From the NCBI GenBank assembly GCA_017979445.1, contig CM030705.1, forward strand, positions 10,702,679 to 10,766,678: a stretch of 64,000 nucleotides of DNA, given 5' to 3'. Source of the DNA: Akebia trifoliata. Lineage: Eukaryota; Streptophyta; Magnoliopsida; Ranunculales; Lardizabalaceae. Position numbers and translations under genes: made by a program. The stretch's first letter is position 1, and each line of letters starts with the position of its first letter. Below, piece by piece: positions 36,765-48,600 of the stretch. Under the pieces are notes generated by a model. It did not search any database, was not told the DNA's origin, and worked only from the letters and a program-made list of their open reading frames with translations.

Positions 36765-36950
36765 ATAATCAAGGTATCCCTGTAGATAGTAGACCAGGCC
36801 CGTTTATAGTATTGTCCAAGGACTAGTCCCAAGGCATGTGCAACACTCGTATATCACACGCACCAAGTAAGTGAGGGTGCGCCTTTGCAAGTGGCCCTTG
36901 AAGAGTTAATGTTCATACTAGGCATCAAACTGACAACCTAATAAAAATAT
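36765..36950 (-). mobile_element. SINE copy (Au-like family), minus strand
   Basis: Plus-strand phrases AAGGTATCCCTGTAGATAG, GACTAGTCCCAAGGCATGTG, CACGCACCAAGTAAGTGAGG and GGCATCAAACTGACAACC match the order in 30130-30350. On the minus strand the B-box-like part is GTCAGTTTGATGCCTAG. Confidence 0.55.
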
Positions 36951-37104
36951 AATTATTAGGTAAATGTATCTTCCTAGTAAAATTATTTTTTCTCTTTGGA
37001 TAAAGATTGGATTGATGGAGAATTACATGATTTGATCTCTCTCTCTCTCTCTCTTTATTTATGGAGAATTGAGAATATTAGAAAATACAAACTGTAACTT
37101 GAAA

Positions 37105-37333
37105 CATGGTTTTTAAACTCGGTATCGCGTCTCGTCTCATTCAGCTTCAATACCGAGTCGTCTCGGATGAGTTTTCCGATACGTTTGAGACGTCTTGTGA
37201 GATAACTCAAAAAATTGTACATGAAATGTAAAACTCGGTCAAAAAAATCACTTTGTGAGTTGGTCTCGTTCAACTCTGATACCGAGTTAACTCGGACAAT
37301 ACGTCTCGGTCTTGGACGAGTTTAAAAACCATG
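37105..37333. mobile_element. hAT-type MITE, 229 bp, perfect 8-bp TSD
   Basis: Perfect 17-bp terminal inverted repeats, CATGGTTTTTAAACTCG and its complement, between perfect 8-bp duplications ACTTGAAA (37097-37104 and 37334-37341). The interior has repeated ACCGAGT and CGTCTCG motifs. Confidence 0.8.
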
Positions 37334-37660
37334 ACTTGAAAAGATTAATATTTTATAAGTGGAAGTTGGTGTCTCAGTAGAAGTTCTCAAATCTAAGTGA
37401 CAATTGGTAAGGATTTCTTCTTCTTTTTTCCTATTGAGGGCAAAGTTATTAGAAAAAATTTCGCTCGCATAATTTTACTAAGAGAGCTCACAGATATCTG
37501 AGATCCACGAATCACATGTATCCATGTGTATTGAATGGCATTTCTAATTTACAAAAGTACCATTGTTAGTTACAAAACTACCCTTGTATGCTTGACTTAA
37601 GAAGCACTGAAGAGTTTGTGAGCACTATGAGCAAAAACCAACTCAAGATATTAATATCAT

Positions 37661-37872
37661 GACTAATGATTTTTGAACTTAACCTAACAATCAAACTCAA
37701 AACTCACTCACATGTCTTGTGCAAAGAATCATAGATTCTTTTGCTTGGGATACAAAACTGCATATGTTAGGTTGAATGTGTATCCCGAGAGACATAATCT
37801 ACGATTCTTTACCCATGCCACGTCAGTGAGTTTTTGAATTTCCTGTCAGGTTGAATTCAAAAATCAGTACTC
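37661..37872. mobile_element. MULE-type MITE, 212 bp, perfect 9-bp TSD
   Basis: Perfect 9-bp duplications TAATATCAT (37652-37660 and 37873-37881). The inverted ends are GACTAATGATTTTTGAA and the complement of GAGTACTGATTTTTGAA, with further pairing through ACTCACTCACATG and the central AGAATCATAGATTCTTT / CTACGATTCTTT. Confidence 0.75.
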
Positions 37873-38676
37873 TAATATCATTGCAACAATTTTGTTTGGT
37901 TGAAAACCTGCAATGCTATCTTCCTCTAAGCACAGGCAGATAAGAAAATGACTTTTCTCTCAAACGAGGTTTGAGATAGTTAATTTCATCTATGTTTTTA
38001 GAGAAGCCAACAAAATAAGTGACTTCCTTGCTTCTTTTCTTTCTTCAGTGGGTTGTTCGGAGATCGTTTGTAGACCTTTATCTCCCCTTATTTCTCATCT
38101 CTCTCAGGATAAAAGAGATTGTCTTTTCATGTGATTGTATCTAATTTGGGTGCCTTGACCTTTAAAAAGATAAAAATAAAAATTGAGGTTATCTATCCAA
38201 TTTAAGGGCTGAGATAAGAAGAAACACGCGATTTCCTAGAGATCCCATCTCAGCCATTCATTGTGGGAGAGTATAAAATGTCGTTTGGAATAAATATTTT
38301 CCATTTGGAAACAAAAACATAATTGCAAGAGAAAACGCCAAAGTAAAAGAAAGTAAGAAACAAGACGAGAGGTGACAAACAGTCTAATACCTAATAAAGT
38401 AAAAGAAAAGGACTTCCATTGAATTCCGCAAAAAGAGAAAGTGACGTATCTCAATAGTTTGGATTAAAAGAGTGAACAATTTACATTATAGACTATAATA
38501 ACACACTAAAGGCTAAGCCCAATTCGTCATCTCATAACTGCTCTCCTACCCCATTTAAAGCTCACCTCCCATTTCTAATAAATAGAGTGGGCCCATAAGT
38601 ATACCTTCGGCTTGGTATGGAACTTGTCCAAGTGGGTGTCCAATGCTTATAAGACCACATCATGGGTCTTATAATT

Positions 38677-39405
38677 AGGAAAAATTACTTAAAGGACCCT
38701 CATAGAAGGGTTTTTTTCTAAATAGTCCCTAAATTTTCAACGGTTGCTTGACAGGATATTTAGTAATTTTTTTTTTCTAAATAGTCCCTGGACCCCATCT
38801 CCCACGTTTCTCACGATTGAATGCCCTAATTGTTCGAACTCATCGTTTTCATCCAAAAATTTGATTTTTGACATCTTAATCAAGTTTTGGAGACTTCATT
38901 TCATCAAAGAGAGTTTAAGAAAAAAGAAGAAGCAATTTTCAAGGATTTTTTTCAATTTTTTTAAGATGTATGTAAAAAAAGTAGGATTTTTTCACTATTT
39001 TTCTTCATAGTTTTTTTATGAAAATCGATCAATAAGAATGGTTCTTTTGGGTTGAAATCATCTAAACAAGTTATTATCTCAAATTTTTAGTCTATCTTTA
39101 TATGTATTTTAGTCGAAAAAACTCAAAAATTGAAAATGGGTGGGTTTTACCAGTGTCGAGTTCACTACCTTTTATTTAAAAAGTGGTGAACTCGACCATA
39201 AATAGTGGTGACTTCAATAGCAATATTTTTGAACTCTACATTAAATAAAAAAGTGTCGAGTTCGACAAAAAAATATGTGAACTCAATAATACGAGGGACC
39301 ATTTAGAAAGAAAAAGTCTACTAATGTCCTATTAAGCAACCGTGCAAAACTAAGAGACTATTTGGAAAGAAACCCTCATGCGAGGGTCCATTAAGTAATT
39401 TTCCC
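38677..39405. mobile_element. Long-TIR element, about 729 bp
   Basis: The first and last about 70 bp are inverted copies: left GGAAAAATTACTTAAAGGACC and CTAAATAGTCCCT, right the complement of GGGAAAATTACTTAATGGACC and CCAAATAGTCTCT. Flanking sequence CTTATAATT is present on both sides (38668-38676 and 39405-39413), an 8- or 9-bp duplication depending on where the end is set, so hAT or MULE. The interior has alternating GTCGAGTTCAC / GTGAACTCGAC motifs and no transposase. Confidence 0.7.
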
Positions 39406-39949
39406 TTATAATTGTGAGAGATTAAGAAATCTCACTATTTCTTAGATTTAGTAATCAGTTTTAGTTGAGTGGGATCTTTCATTATGCATTTTTTTTTGCC
39501 AAGAACGTGTGAGCAAAGAGAACATGATTGAATAATCACATTCAATTCAATCATATTTTCCACTAAGAAGGATTATCCATTGAAAACATTATAGGTAGGG
39601 ACATTCAATGTAATTTTATTAATGGATATTCTCGTTTTACACTATTGATATTGTGATAATTGTTACAATAATGTCGTATGAGTTAAGAGGGTAAAATAGG
39701 AAAGATAATGAAGTTGGAGGTATTCTTGAAAAAGGGAAAAGATAAAGGAAATAAAGTTGAAAGTTGTCATCGATATATGTTCTTTATAAGAGATGAAGAT
39801 CGGAAAAAGAGTTGTAGAAGATTGATGGAGTGAGAAAAAATGAAAAAATTAAAAAATAAAAATAAAAAAAATCAAAGATTCATGATAAAAAGTAGAAAAA
39901 TTGAATGATTGAAGTGGTTAAAAAATGGAGGTAGAAATTGTTTTTGTGA

Positions 39950-40270
39950 AACCCTTTCTTCACCAACATAGTAAGATTTTGAGCCTTTACCGAGGATAGT
40001 TTTGCTCAAATGGATTACCACATAAGAAATCCTAGACTACAATCCTCTAAGTTTCATTGAAAAACTTCGATAAAAAAAAAAAAAAAAAACGAATTCAAAA
40101 CCTTTTTTCTTTTGACTTAGATACAAGGTTTTGAAAATGGATAGCTATCGAACTTCCACATAACTCCCAAACTTAAAAATTAAATTCAACGATGAAAAAT
40201 AACTTTATTTTGATTTTGATTTTTTTTTTTCCAAAATCCATAGAATTTCATTATCTATAACCCTAAAGCA
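39950..40270. repeat. Dispersed repeat, direct copy at 43925-44250
   Basis: Both copies contain AGTAAGATTTTGA, GTTTTGCTCAAAT, CCTCTAAGTTTCATT and GAAAATGGA(T/C)(A/G)GCTATCGAACTTC in the same order, ending with CAAAATCCATA(G/A)AATTTC. Reverse-oriented copies of the second part are at about 41600-41780 and 43465-43600. The pair 43465-43600 and 44090-44225 could therefore be the long inverted ends of one element of about 770 bp. Confidence 0.55.
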
Positions 40271-40557
40271 TGTGATTATGTTTTGGTTCGGTACCGGATC
40301 ATTACTACTCCAATACCAATCCATTTTTTTTAAATATGTCCCCGATTCGATCGGATTAATGAATATGCAAATCGAATCCGAAACATTTCATTTCATCCTT
40401 AATCCAAAATCGATCCGATCCGAGCGCATGCCTTATTCTCAAATTATCAATGTTCAAAAAATATAATTTTTTAAAAAAATCCCACTTTCCAGCTACAAAT
40501 ATAGAGGGAAACTAAAAAGATTAAAACATGTTATTTATATGAAATTAAAAAAAAAAA

Positions 40558-40595
40558 ATATATATATATATAGATATATATATATATATATATAG

Positions 40596-40628
<33 letters not shown>

Positions 40629-40640
40629 ATATATATATAT
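40558..40640. repeat. (TA)n microsatellite
   Basis: Almost uninterrupted TA dinucleotides with occasional TAGA, inside the repeat at 40283-40775. Confidence 0.85.
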
Positions 40641-41054
40641 TCGGATCAAATTTCTTTTGGAGTAGATTGGGGTACATTTGAATAAGATTCAAAAATATGA
40701 TTTTCATGCTTGTTTATGATCGATCGATTCAAATTGATTCAGACATCAGGTATATTTTGGATCATTGCCAACCCTAGGTGAAATCTTTGCTAACTTAGTA
40801 AGGGCAGGGGGACTCATTGTTTTTTGAGAGGAGAGCTGAAAAAGCTAACGAATTTGGCAGGGACCAGGTAAAAAAAAGAAGGTTACAACTTCCAAAGTTA
40901 AAGAGGTGTTTTAAGAGTATGCATCACTTTTTTATCTTCATTTCCAATTGAAGGAGTCCCAAATGCCCATTTAAGATTTTGAGGATGAAAAAGTACTAAA
41001 AGCACTATTTATTACTACCTTTAATGATAGTGTCCTTATACTATTACCTTTTAG

Positions 41055-41271
41055 AGTTGTGATAATCTAACTACCCCATGGAGCATACTCGATCGATTAT
41101 TAGACTTGAAAAGTTTAGAAATAGTAGATCTCCAACCCTTGTGATACACTTTTTTTATGGGAAAATGCAATGGTGTATCTTGAGAAGTGCATATCTATGA
41201 TTATTGAACTTGTCATGTCAAGATAGTCGATTGAGTTTGCCACATGGGATAGTCAAATTATCACAATTCCA
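41055..41271. mobile_element. MULE-type MITE, 217 bp
   Basis: 9-bp flanks ACCTTTTAG (41046-41054) and ACCTTTTAT (41272-41280), one mismatch. The ends AGTTGTGATAATCTAACTACC and the near-complement of AATTGTGATAATTTGACTATC are inverted and continue through GCATACTCGATCGA. Related in end sequence to 29853-30073. Confidence 0.7.
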
Positions 41272-42461
41272 CCTTTTATCATTGAAACGCCATTGTACAA
41301 TGTAAAATGAGTTAGTAAGGTCATCTACAATTAATCAGTTTTTAACACAATTGGGATTGAGTACATTAATTCTAAAATGCGACAAATCACCCAAAACATC
41401 AATCAAACCAATTTGATTTGACATTACTACGAAAGGGTAAAATAACACTTTGTGTGGTGTGGGAATTCGAAATTGCCCCCCCCCCTCCCAAACATTTACT
41501 AAGTCACCTTAAAATAACACTTTATGGATCAAAGAATCATCTATCTCTATCGATCACATGCCAAAGTGGCGCCAAAACTACCATTAGGTGTCACATGCAT
41601 GTAAAGCATGAAATTTTATGAATTTAAAAAAAAAAAAAAAAACAAAATTAAAGAAAGAGATTTTTCACTGTTGGATTTAAATTTTAAATTTAGAAGTTTA
41701 GTGACTGTTCATTTTCAAACTCAAGATCTAATAAAAAAATTAATAAATTTTTTCAAATTTCTTTTCTCCGAACCCAATCTAGACCACAAATCAAGAGGGA
41801 TGAGGTGTCATTTGGACCAACACATCAGTCCTCGTGATTCAAATGTGGACCTCAGTCCATGCTCTATATCCTCCTCAGGTTCACGCAACCTCGTCCCGAT
41901 ATATTGACTCACCCAATTAGAGTTAGAAATTCAAGTTGAGTTGAGTTGTGGAAATAGAAACAATAATATGAGTTGGGCACCAATTATTTTCTGACTTTGG
42001 ATAAGGGTATTTTTGGTTTTTTCGAACCTTTCATTTCCATACTTCTGTTGTGAAAGTAAGATGAATTGAATTATTTGGCAGAAAAGGTTGGTCAGGATTT
42101 GTCGTCTTCAACAAATATGTTCTTGTTGTTGCAACTTCTCTCAGAACCTTATTAAAAGTCAACTGTAGTACATATTTATCACACACAACTTAATACAAAA
42201 GCCTTGAGAATATTTACTTGTATAAGAGGCATATATTCCTTTACTGAAATACCCTAATATACAAATAAAGAGAAGAATAATGTTTATCATGACCACAAGT
42301 AATTAAGCATATTTGTATGTCCCTACCATGTGATTGATGACCTAATAGGGTTAGATTGTCAACCCTCTGGTTTTCTTTAATTGCTTATATTACGGGTAGT
42401 TACGATGAAATAACTTAATCAATCTTAAGTTAGATTAATTCATCAATGACTTTATATATAT

Positions 42462-42777
42462 GGGTTATGTTTGGCTCAAAATCTTAGGTTCGCAAAACGC
42501 TGGCAAAATGTTTATCCAATGTGGCTTAGAAATTCCGGATTGGACTGATTTTTAATGAGGACGATCTCTATGATGAGGAGAAATAATCGATGATTCATAA
42601 TTCTGAAATCACTTTTGATGGACTTAGAAATTTCAGATTCGGCTGATTTTTGGTGAGGATGATCTTTTTACCATAGAGATCATCTTTACAAAAAATCAGC
42701 CAAATTCGAAACTTTTAAGCCACATGGGACAACTTGTGAGCATTTTGTGGATTTAAGATTGTGAGCCGAATGCCCCC
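42462..42777. mobile_element. Foldback unit in a TA-rich tract
   Basis: Bounded by TATATATA on both sides. The ends GGGTTATGTTTGGCTCA and TGAGCCGAATGCCCCC are inverted. Inside are the family's paired GGACGATCTC / GAGGATGATC hairpins and a shortened spacer. More diverged than 26785-27901. Confidence 0.65.
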
Positions 42778-42794
42778 TTATATATATATATTTA

Positions 42795-43122
42795 TGACAA
42801 CGGTTAGTTGCCTAAGTTCTAGTTAAAGTGTTTTGACCTATACAGGCTAAAACTTTCAAAGTGGGTTGATTTTTTTTTTAAGATAGTCTCTATGATGAGG
42901 AGATCATCTTCACAAAAAATCAATCAATTATGAAACTTCTAACCTTAGTTTACAAATTAAAGAGCAATGGATAGTCAATTTTTGTCGTTAGTTTATAAAT
43001 CACTTTTGAGGGGGTTAGAAATTTCGAAATGGGCCATAGAGATCGTCCTCACAAAAATCAACCTATTCCAAAACTTTTAGCTTGCATAAGACAAAACTTT
43101 CAGTGTTGAACCTGACCCATAT
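42795..43122. mobile_element. Diverged foldback unit next to the previous one
   Basis: Contains AGTGGGTTGATTTTTTT, GATGAGGAGATCATC and the TAGAAATTTCGAAATGGGC half-hairpin, and ends in GAACCTGACCCATATATAT. The left end is poorly conserved. As at 26785-27901, two units sit side by side around one TA tract. Confidence 0.5.
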
Positions 43123-43307
43123 ATATTTTCTTGGGACTTATACATGTAAATTGTATTTTCATGCTATGGGGAGCCTCATTAGTGAGTCCTAAGTTGGAAT
43201 TTCGATTTACCTTTCTTTTGTCATAGTGTGTTTCTTTATAACCCAATGAGATTATATTATCGACTCTCCGTGTAAACTTTCATCTTTCTTTAATAGATTA
43301 CATTACG

Positions 43308-43375
43308 TGTACGTATGGTCATAAATATTCAATCAAAGGACATCCTTTGATTGAATATTTATGACCATACGTACA
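43308..43375. repeat. 68-bp palindrome with perfect 33-bp arms
   Basis: The arm starts TGTACGTATGGTCATAAATA and ends CAATCAAAGGA; after a 2-base centre (CA) its exact complement follows. The flanking bases do not pair. No open frame. The perfect match means recent origin, strong constraint, or an assembly or cloning artefact. Confidence 0.9.
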
Positions 43376-44259
43376 AAGGACACATAGTAGAGGATGCCAC
43401 ACGTATGTGTCCTGCCCCCATCTACTTGTGGCATCCAAAAACATGATCTGATGCCACACGGATGTAGAGGATGAAATTCTATGAACTTTGAAAAAAAAAA
43501 TTCAAAAAATGATTAATTTTCACCATTGAATTTTAATTTTAAATTTGGAAGTTTGATAACCATCTATTTTCAACACCTTGAATTAAACTTATAAATGCTT
43601 TTTCTTTTATTTCCTTTTTGAATCTGCTTTTTTCCATAAAATCTAGAAGGCCTTGACGTAGGATTGCCAATGTAATAATACATATCAGCCCAATAACCCT
43701 TAGTAGATTTGAATTCTCACTGAGTTAAGTAAGGTTAGCCTGGTGGAATTTCAAATTTGCTTTCCTTTTGCCATGTTGTTACTTTGTTCTTGGAGGATCT
43801 TTTAGACCTCTTAATTTTGTCCTATGAATTTTCTTTACTTATACATCTTTAAAATAATAATAATAATAATATAAAAAAAAAAAAAAAGTAGGTGAAGAGA
43901 TTCATGAGGTCATATATTTTAGTGAAACCCTTTCCTTTATTAAAGTAGTAAGATTTTGAATTTTACTAAGGGTCGTTTTGCTCAAATTACTACATCGGAC
44001 ATCCAGCACAACAACCCTCTAAGTTTCATTAAAAAATTCAGTCCCAAAAAATAAAAATAAAAAAACAATTTCTTTTAAATTGGATCTATAATTTTGAAAA
44101 TGGACGGCTATCGAACTTCAACTAATTCCCAAATTTAAAAATGAAATTCAATAGTGAAAAATAACTTTTTTTTGAATATTTTTTTCCTTTCAAAATCCAT
44201 AAAATTTCGTCCTCTACAACCCTGAAACATCGGATTATGTTTTTGGATACCAAGAGATG

Positions 44260-45000
44260 AGCCCAAGGATCCTTAGTAAGGGTAAAATCCTTACAAACTT
44301 AGTAAGGCTAGACAGATTCTATATTTTATTAGTATTCACAAGCTTTACCAGCTGATAAAAATCACTTATTTATAATTTTCTTTTTATAAACTATAGTACA
44401 ATGGGACGCTACAGCCCAGGAAAACCCCACCTAAAAGTCACTCCCAACACCCAATTACCTAATAATTATGTATTAATGTCTAATCAAACTAATATTCACA
44501 TGCTTTAGTACAATATATTAAACTCAATTCTCTAACTCTGCTAAGCTTTCAAATTCTCTTAACTATTCAAAAATCATTAATTTGCTAAACAAAGATTAAG
44601 ATATGAATCATCGATGGATGACATAAATCTAGAATAATTTCGGTTGTCTAACTCATAAAACATAAACAAACTCCACATATAAATGTGATTGATAACTTTT
44701 AATTTTTTAATTTTTACGATGAATCAAAATCATAATTTTCGAAGATCAACTGCAAAACTATTTTAGTGGGACCTGAGGACAAGATGAAGATGCACAATTA
44801 GAATTTGCAATAACAAATACAAAAGGACATTATTTTGATTTAATATTTACAATAAATATAATGATTAAATCAGAAATAATAATTGAAATAAAGTGCAATT
44901 GATGCCTTTTTCTTTTAATAAAAATCATTCAAATAAGAATTTGAGTTCTGATTTTCTAATTTGAAAATTTTCATATGCATGCAGTTAATGTGACAAAGGC
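44260..45000. other. Intergenic DNA, no gene recognised
   Basis: AT-rich, with no coding sense on either strand and no repeat that I can delimit. Confidence 0.5.
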
Positions 45001-45015
45001 ATAGAATCATTGACC

Positions 45016-45178
45016 TTTTTCTTCGAGATACACAAGAAAAATGATCGTTAGTTGTATGCCCTTGCCACGCCAATCAAGAACAGTAATGATAGACACGGCA
45101 AAACATATGCATCTGTATATTGCTGACGTGGTAAAGATACAAAACCGTTGATTTTTTTTTGTGTATCTCGAAGAAAAA
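45016..45178. mobile_element. Hairpin element upstream of SCAI, with ACGT-core motifs
   Basis: Perfect 20-bp inverted arms TTTTTCTTCGAGATACACAA (45016-45035) and its complement (45159-45178). The TTCTTCG.GATACACAA core is the same as in the MULE-type MITE at 11747. Between and beside the arms are GCTGACGTGG (45122-45131) and GCCACGTCAG (45201-45210), ACGT-core sites of the type bound by plant bZIP factors. It lies about 500-660 bp upstream of the SCAI start codon. Confidence 0.55.
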
Positions 45179-45500
45179 AGATCTTTCAAGATGTATCCTT
45201 GCCACGTCAGTCGTGTACAGACAGATCGCCTATCTTTTGCCGCGTCGAGTCATCACGCGTCATGAATTTTGGGTGTAGGACTATTTATGAGGTGGGCCAG
45301 AGTTCATTTACTCAGATTCTCTGGACATTAAAAGAGTAAAACGGACGCACGTACTCCTTACTGTATCTCGGAGAAAAACTAACAGTTTAGATCAAAAGAT
45401 AGCACAGGATATCTGTTACTCCGCTAGTGGTTATAGTACCGTCAAAGGTCAAAATCATCAAAATCGAAATCCCATGTTCTCTCTTTCAACGCCACAACTG

Positions 45501-45680
45501 TATAAAACTTATATATAAAAAGAAGAAAAAGAAAAAGTACTGAAAAATACAAAACTCTTCTTCAGAGAAACCAAATCCGTTAAAAAAAAAAAAAAAAAAA
45601 CCCACACTAGACACATCAGGCGCACTGCGCACATGAGCTTCCCCCGCCATTAACTGCTTGAAGGAGAGCTAACGTGCGCC
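45501..45680 (+). promoter_or_regulatory. Core promoter and leader of the SCAI homologue
   Basis: TATAAAA at 45501 and TATATAAA at 45511 lie 170-180 bp before the start codon. The leader has a CTTCTTCAGAG phrase and an A run at about 45582-45600. The start is set by GCGCCATGAGC at 45681, which opens directly into conserved SCAI sequence. The exact transcription start is not known. Confidence 0.5.
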
Positions 45681-48600
45681 ATGAGCGACACCATCGAAGT
45701 TGCCAAGAGCTTTCGCGCTCTGGTCGAAAGAGCAGATCGAAAATTCGTAAGGGTTCGTGATGTTCCTCTGTACGGACGAGTGCCGTACCATTACTTCCAC
45801 AAAGTCTTCAAAGCTTATACGAAGCTATGGAAGTTTCAGCAAGAGAATCGGTCGAAACTCGTTGAAGCGGGTTTGAAGAGGTGGGAAATCGGTGAGATCG
45901 CGTCTCGGATCGGTCAGCTCTACTATGGACAGTACATGAGGACGAGCGAGGCAAGATTTTTGCTTGAATCGTACGTGTTCTACGAAGCGATTCTTAATAG
46001 AGGATATTTTCAAGGAACGAAAGGATCTTCTAAGGATCTGAGTTTGAGGTATAAGGAATTGAGGTTCTATGCGAGGTTTCTGATAGTTGCGTTGGTTTTG
46101 AATCGGTCAGAGACGGTGAATATACTTGTTGAGCGGTTCAAGGCTCTTCTTGATGATTGCAAAGCTACTTTTCGGGTAATTGTTGCTTTGAATTGTAGAT
46201 TTAGTTTATTTGTTGCTTCAATTTTATTTCCGTGTTAAATTTTTTTGGAAATTTTGAGCTGAGAATTATTTGTATCTTGATTTGGTAGTAAATTTTGTAT
46301 AAATTAGGGATTCGTGAATCCTACAGAGAATTGGAGCATTTGTGGCTTCTGGAAGAGAATCTAGGCAAGAGAGGATGCTTTTTATATTTTTTTTTTGCTT
46401 GTTTGTTGATGGCAATTGGGAATTTAGGATTATTAATTGCCTGGAAAATCTTCTGAATCTGATCTCTTTGTTGTGTTGAGTTACTTATTTTGGTGAATTA
46501 ACTACTGGTTCGGTCATGACCAGGTGACATGGGATCTGCTCATAGGGGTTGCCGCCTTGGTTTAGATAATTTAACTTGATTTATTCGGTCGGTCATAATC
46601 AGCTCAGTTTATTCTCTGATGTACTCTGGAGTCTGGACAAATTCTAGGAGGGAAATGCTGCGATATCTTTTTAATTTTGAGCTGAGTTAGAGCATCTCCA
46701 ACCCACATCTCACATCTCTAAATTTTTCCTTCACTTGAAGAAGATATCACCTCTGAACCAATTTGAACTCCAACCAGCCCCTTATCTAAAACACTATTCA
46801 TGCACTTGAAAAAGTTGAATAGAGAAGGTGACAAAAATGGTATTTAAAACATGATCCATGAAAAGAGAAAGTCAAAAATGACATTTATGGAAAAAAAGTA
46901 TAAGTATTTAACAAAAGTGAATAGTGATTTAGAGAGGCCCTTCAAAATTTCTCCAGATTTCCATATATGAAGACGTGAAGTAAGATTTAGGGGGGGGGGG
47001 GGGGGGGTTGGAGTTAGGTTCAGACATCTCACCCTCTATATTCAGAGTTTTAGAGACCGGTTGGAGATGCTCATAGCTAAATTACAAGTGACTATTATAC
47101 AATGTGATGTTTGTGTTATATTATTTCTATTTTGACATTGTGTCAAGGGTTGCCCCTCTTGAATTATGTGTGTCTATTTAATATTCTATCAAATTTTATC
47201 ATTGTTTCATTTGTGAGTACTAGTTTGCACATGGAGTTTTTGCTATACAATGTAAAATATATGTTGTTCAAGGAAACATAATAAATATTATGGGGCGATC
47301 TTACCATACACATCTCAAGATTCAGACCGCAAACTATTGAGATTCCTTTGTTGATGTCACCTTGTTCCCACTCCAGTAGGTGGTTCCTGTCGTTTAAACT
47401 TTGAGTCCCCAGTTAGCAACAACATTAGAAAAATTGTAACTTAGACAAGAAAGAATTGGAATTTCATATCTTTTTCTTTTCCTATATACCCTATTTAATC
47501 TTGGTAGAAACGGTTTCTAGTATTTTTTGTGGTCATCGGGATTTTCCTTCATTTTAGGTTGTTCATGATCATTTTCATGATTTTCATATTTGACTTAGGG
47601 TTTGTTTGATTACATGGAAAATGAAATTCTATGGATTTCAAAATCCATGCAAAATAGGAGTGTAGGAAAATGAGCAACATGGAAAATTGAAATCTAGTGT
47701 TTGACTGTACCTGAGAAATTACTAAGGAAAAAAAGAGGAGGAAAGAGAGAGAGGGAGGGGAAGGGAGGAGGGGGGGGGGGTAAACGACCCTTCGTTGGTG
47801 ATGGTGATTGTCATGGTAGTAATGGTGGTGGTAGTGGAGAAGATGAAGAAAAGAAGAGATTAGGGTTTTACTGGGGGTGGATTTCACTTTCTCACCCATC
47901 CCTGTGGGAAAATGAAATCCACACTTCACTGGATTTTGATATGAAAAATGGAAACTAGCTCATTTTCCATGGGTAATCAAACACATCCTTAATCTATTTC
48001 CATAATGATATATGCTACTTTAGTTCCGTCGGGTCTTTCAGACTATAGCAACCATGTTTGGATCTAGAAATTATCAAACAAGGGGCGAGTTAAGTTAATT
48101 CGATAAATCTGGGAAAGTTTCGACAAAAGAGAAAATTTAGGTGGAGGGGTGAGCCAAAAAATCATCGTCTTTTTTGTTGATTCCCTTTACCACGATTTTT
48201 TTCATACTTTAGACAAAGTTTGGCAAATCTTGTGACAAAGTTTTGGAAATTTTCAATTCATATGTAGAAAATATCCCAACTTTTTCTTTAGGGAAACATC
48301 CCGAGTCTCAACTCAAGGGGGTTGACTCTCAACTTTGAGATCAGGTCTTAGACCTTCGGTTTTCTCAAGGTGGCAGATTTTTGTAGAATTGAGAGAAACA
48401 GAGTTTTATCCCCACAACTACTCTCTCTCAGGATCTCGAGGAAACCATGCCCCTTACGTCCTAAGATCCTTTTCGTACATGTGTCACTATAGTAGACTTT
48501 TTTTTTTTCCATCATTTTGATTGGCAGTATTTGCAATGACACAACAACACAATTTAGTCAAGGTTATTATTGTGCCTTTGCATTGTCTCATTAATTGATG

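Noticed and set aside
47701..47958. Gly/Lys-rich frame in SCAI intron 1
   Set aside because: Falls in the GA/G-rich centre of the Tourist-like MITE 47598-47988; simple sequence only.
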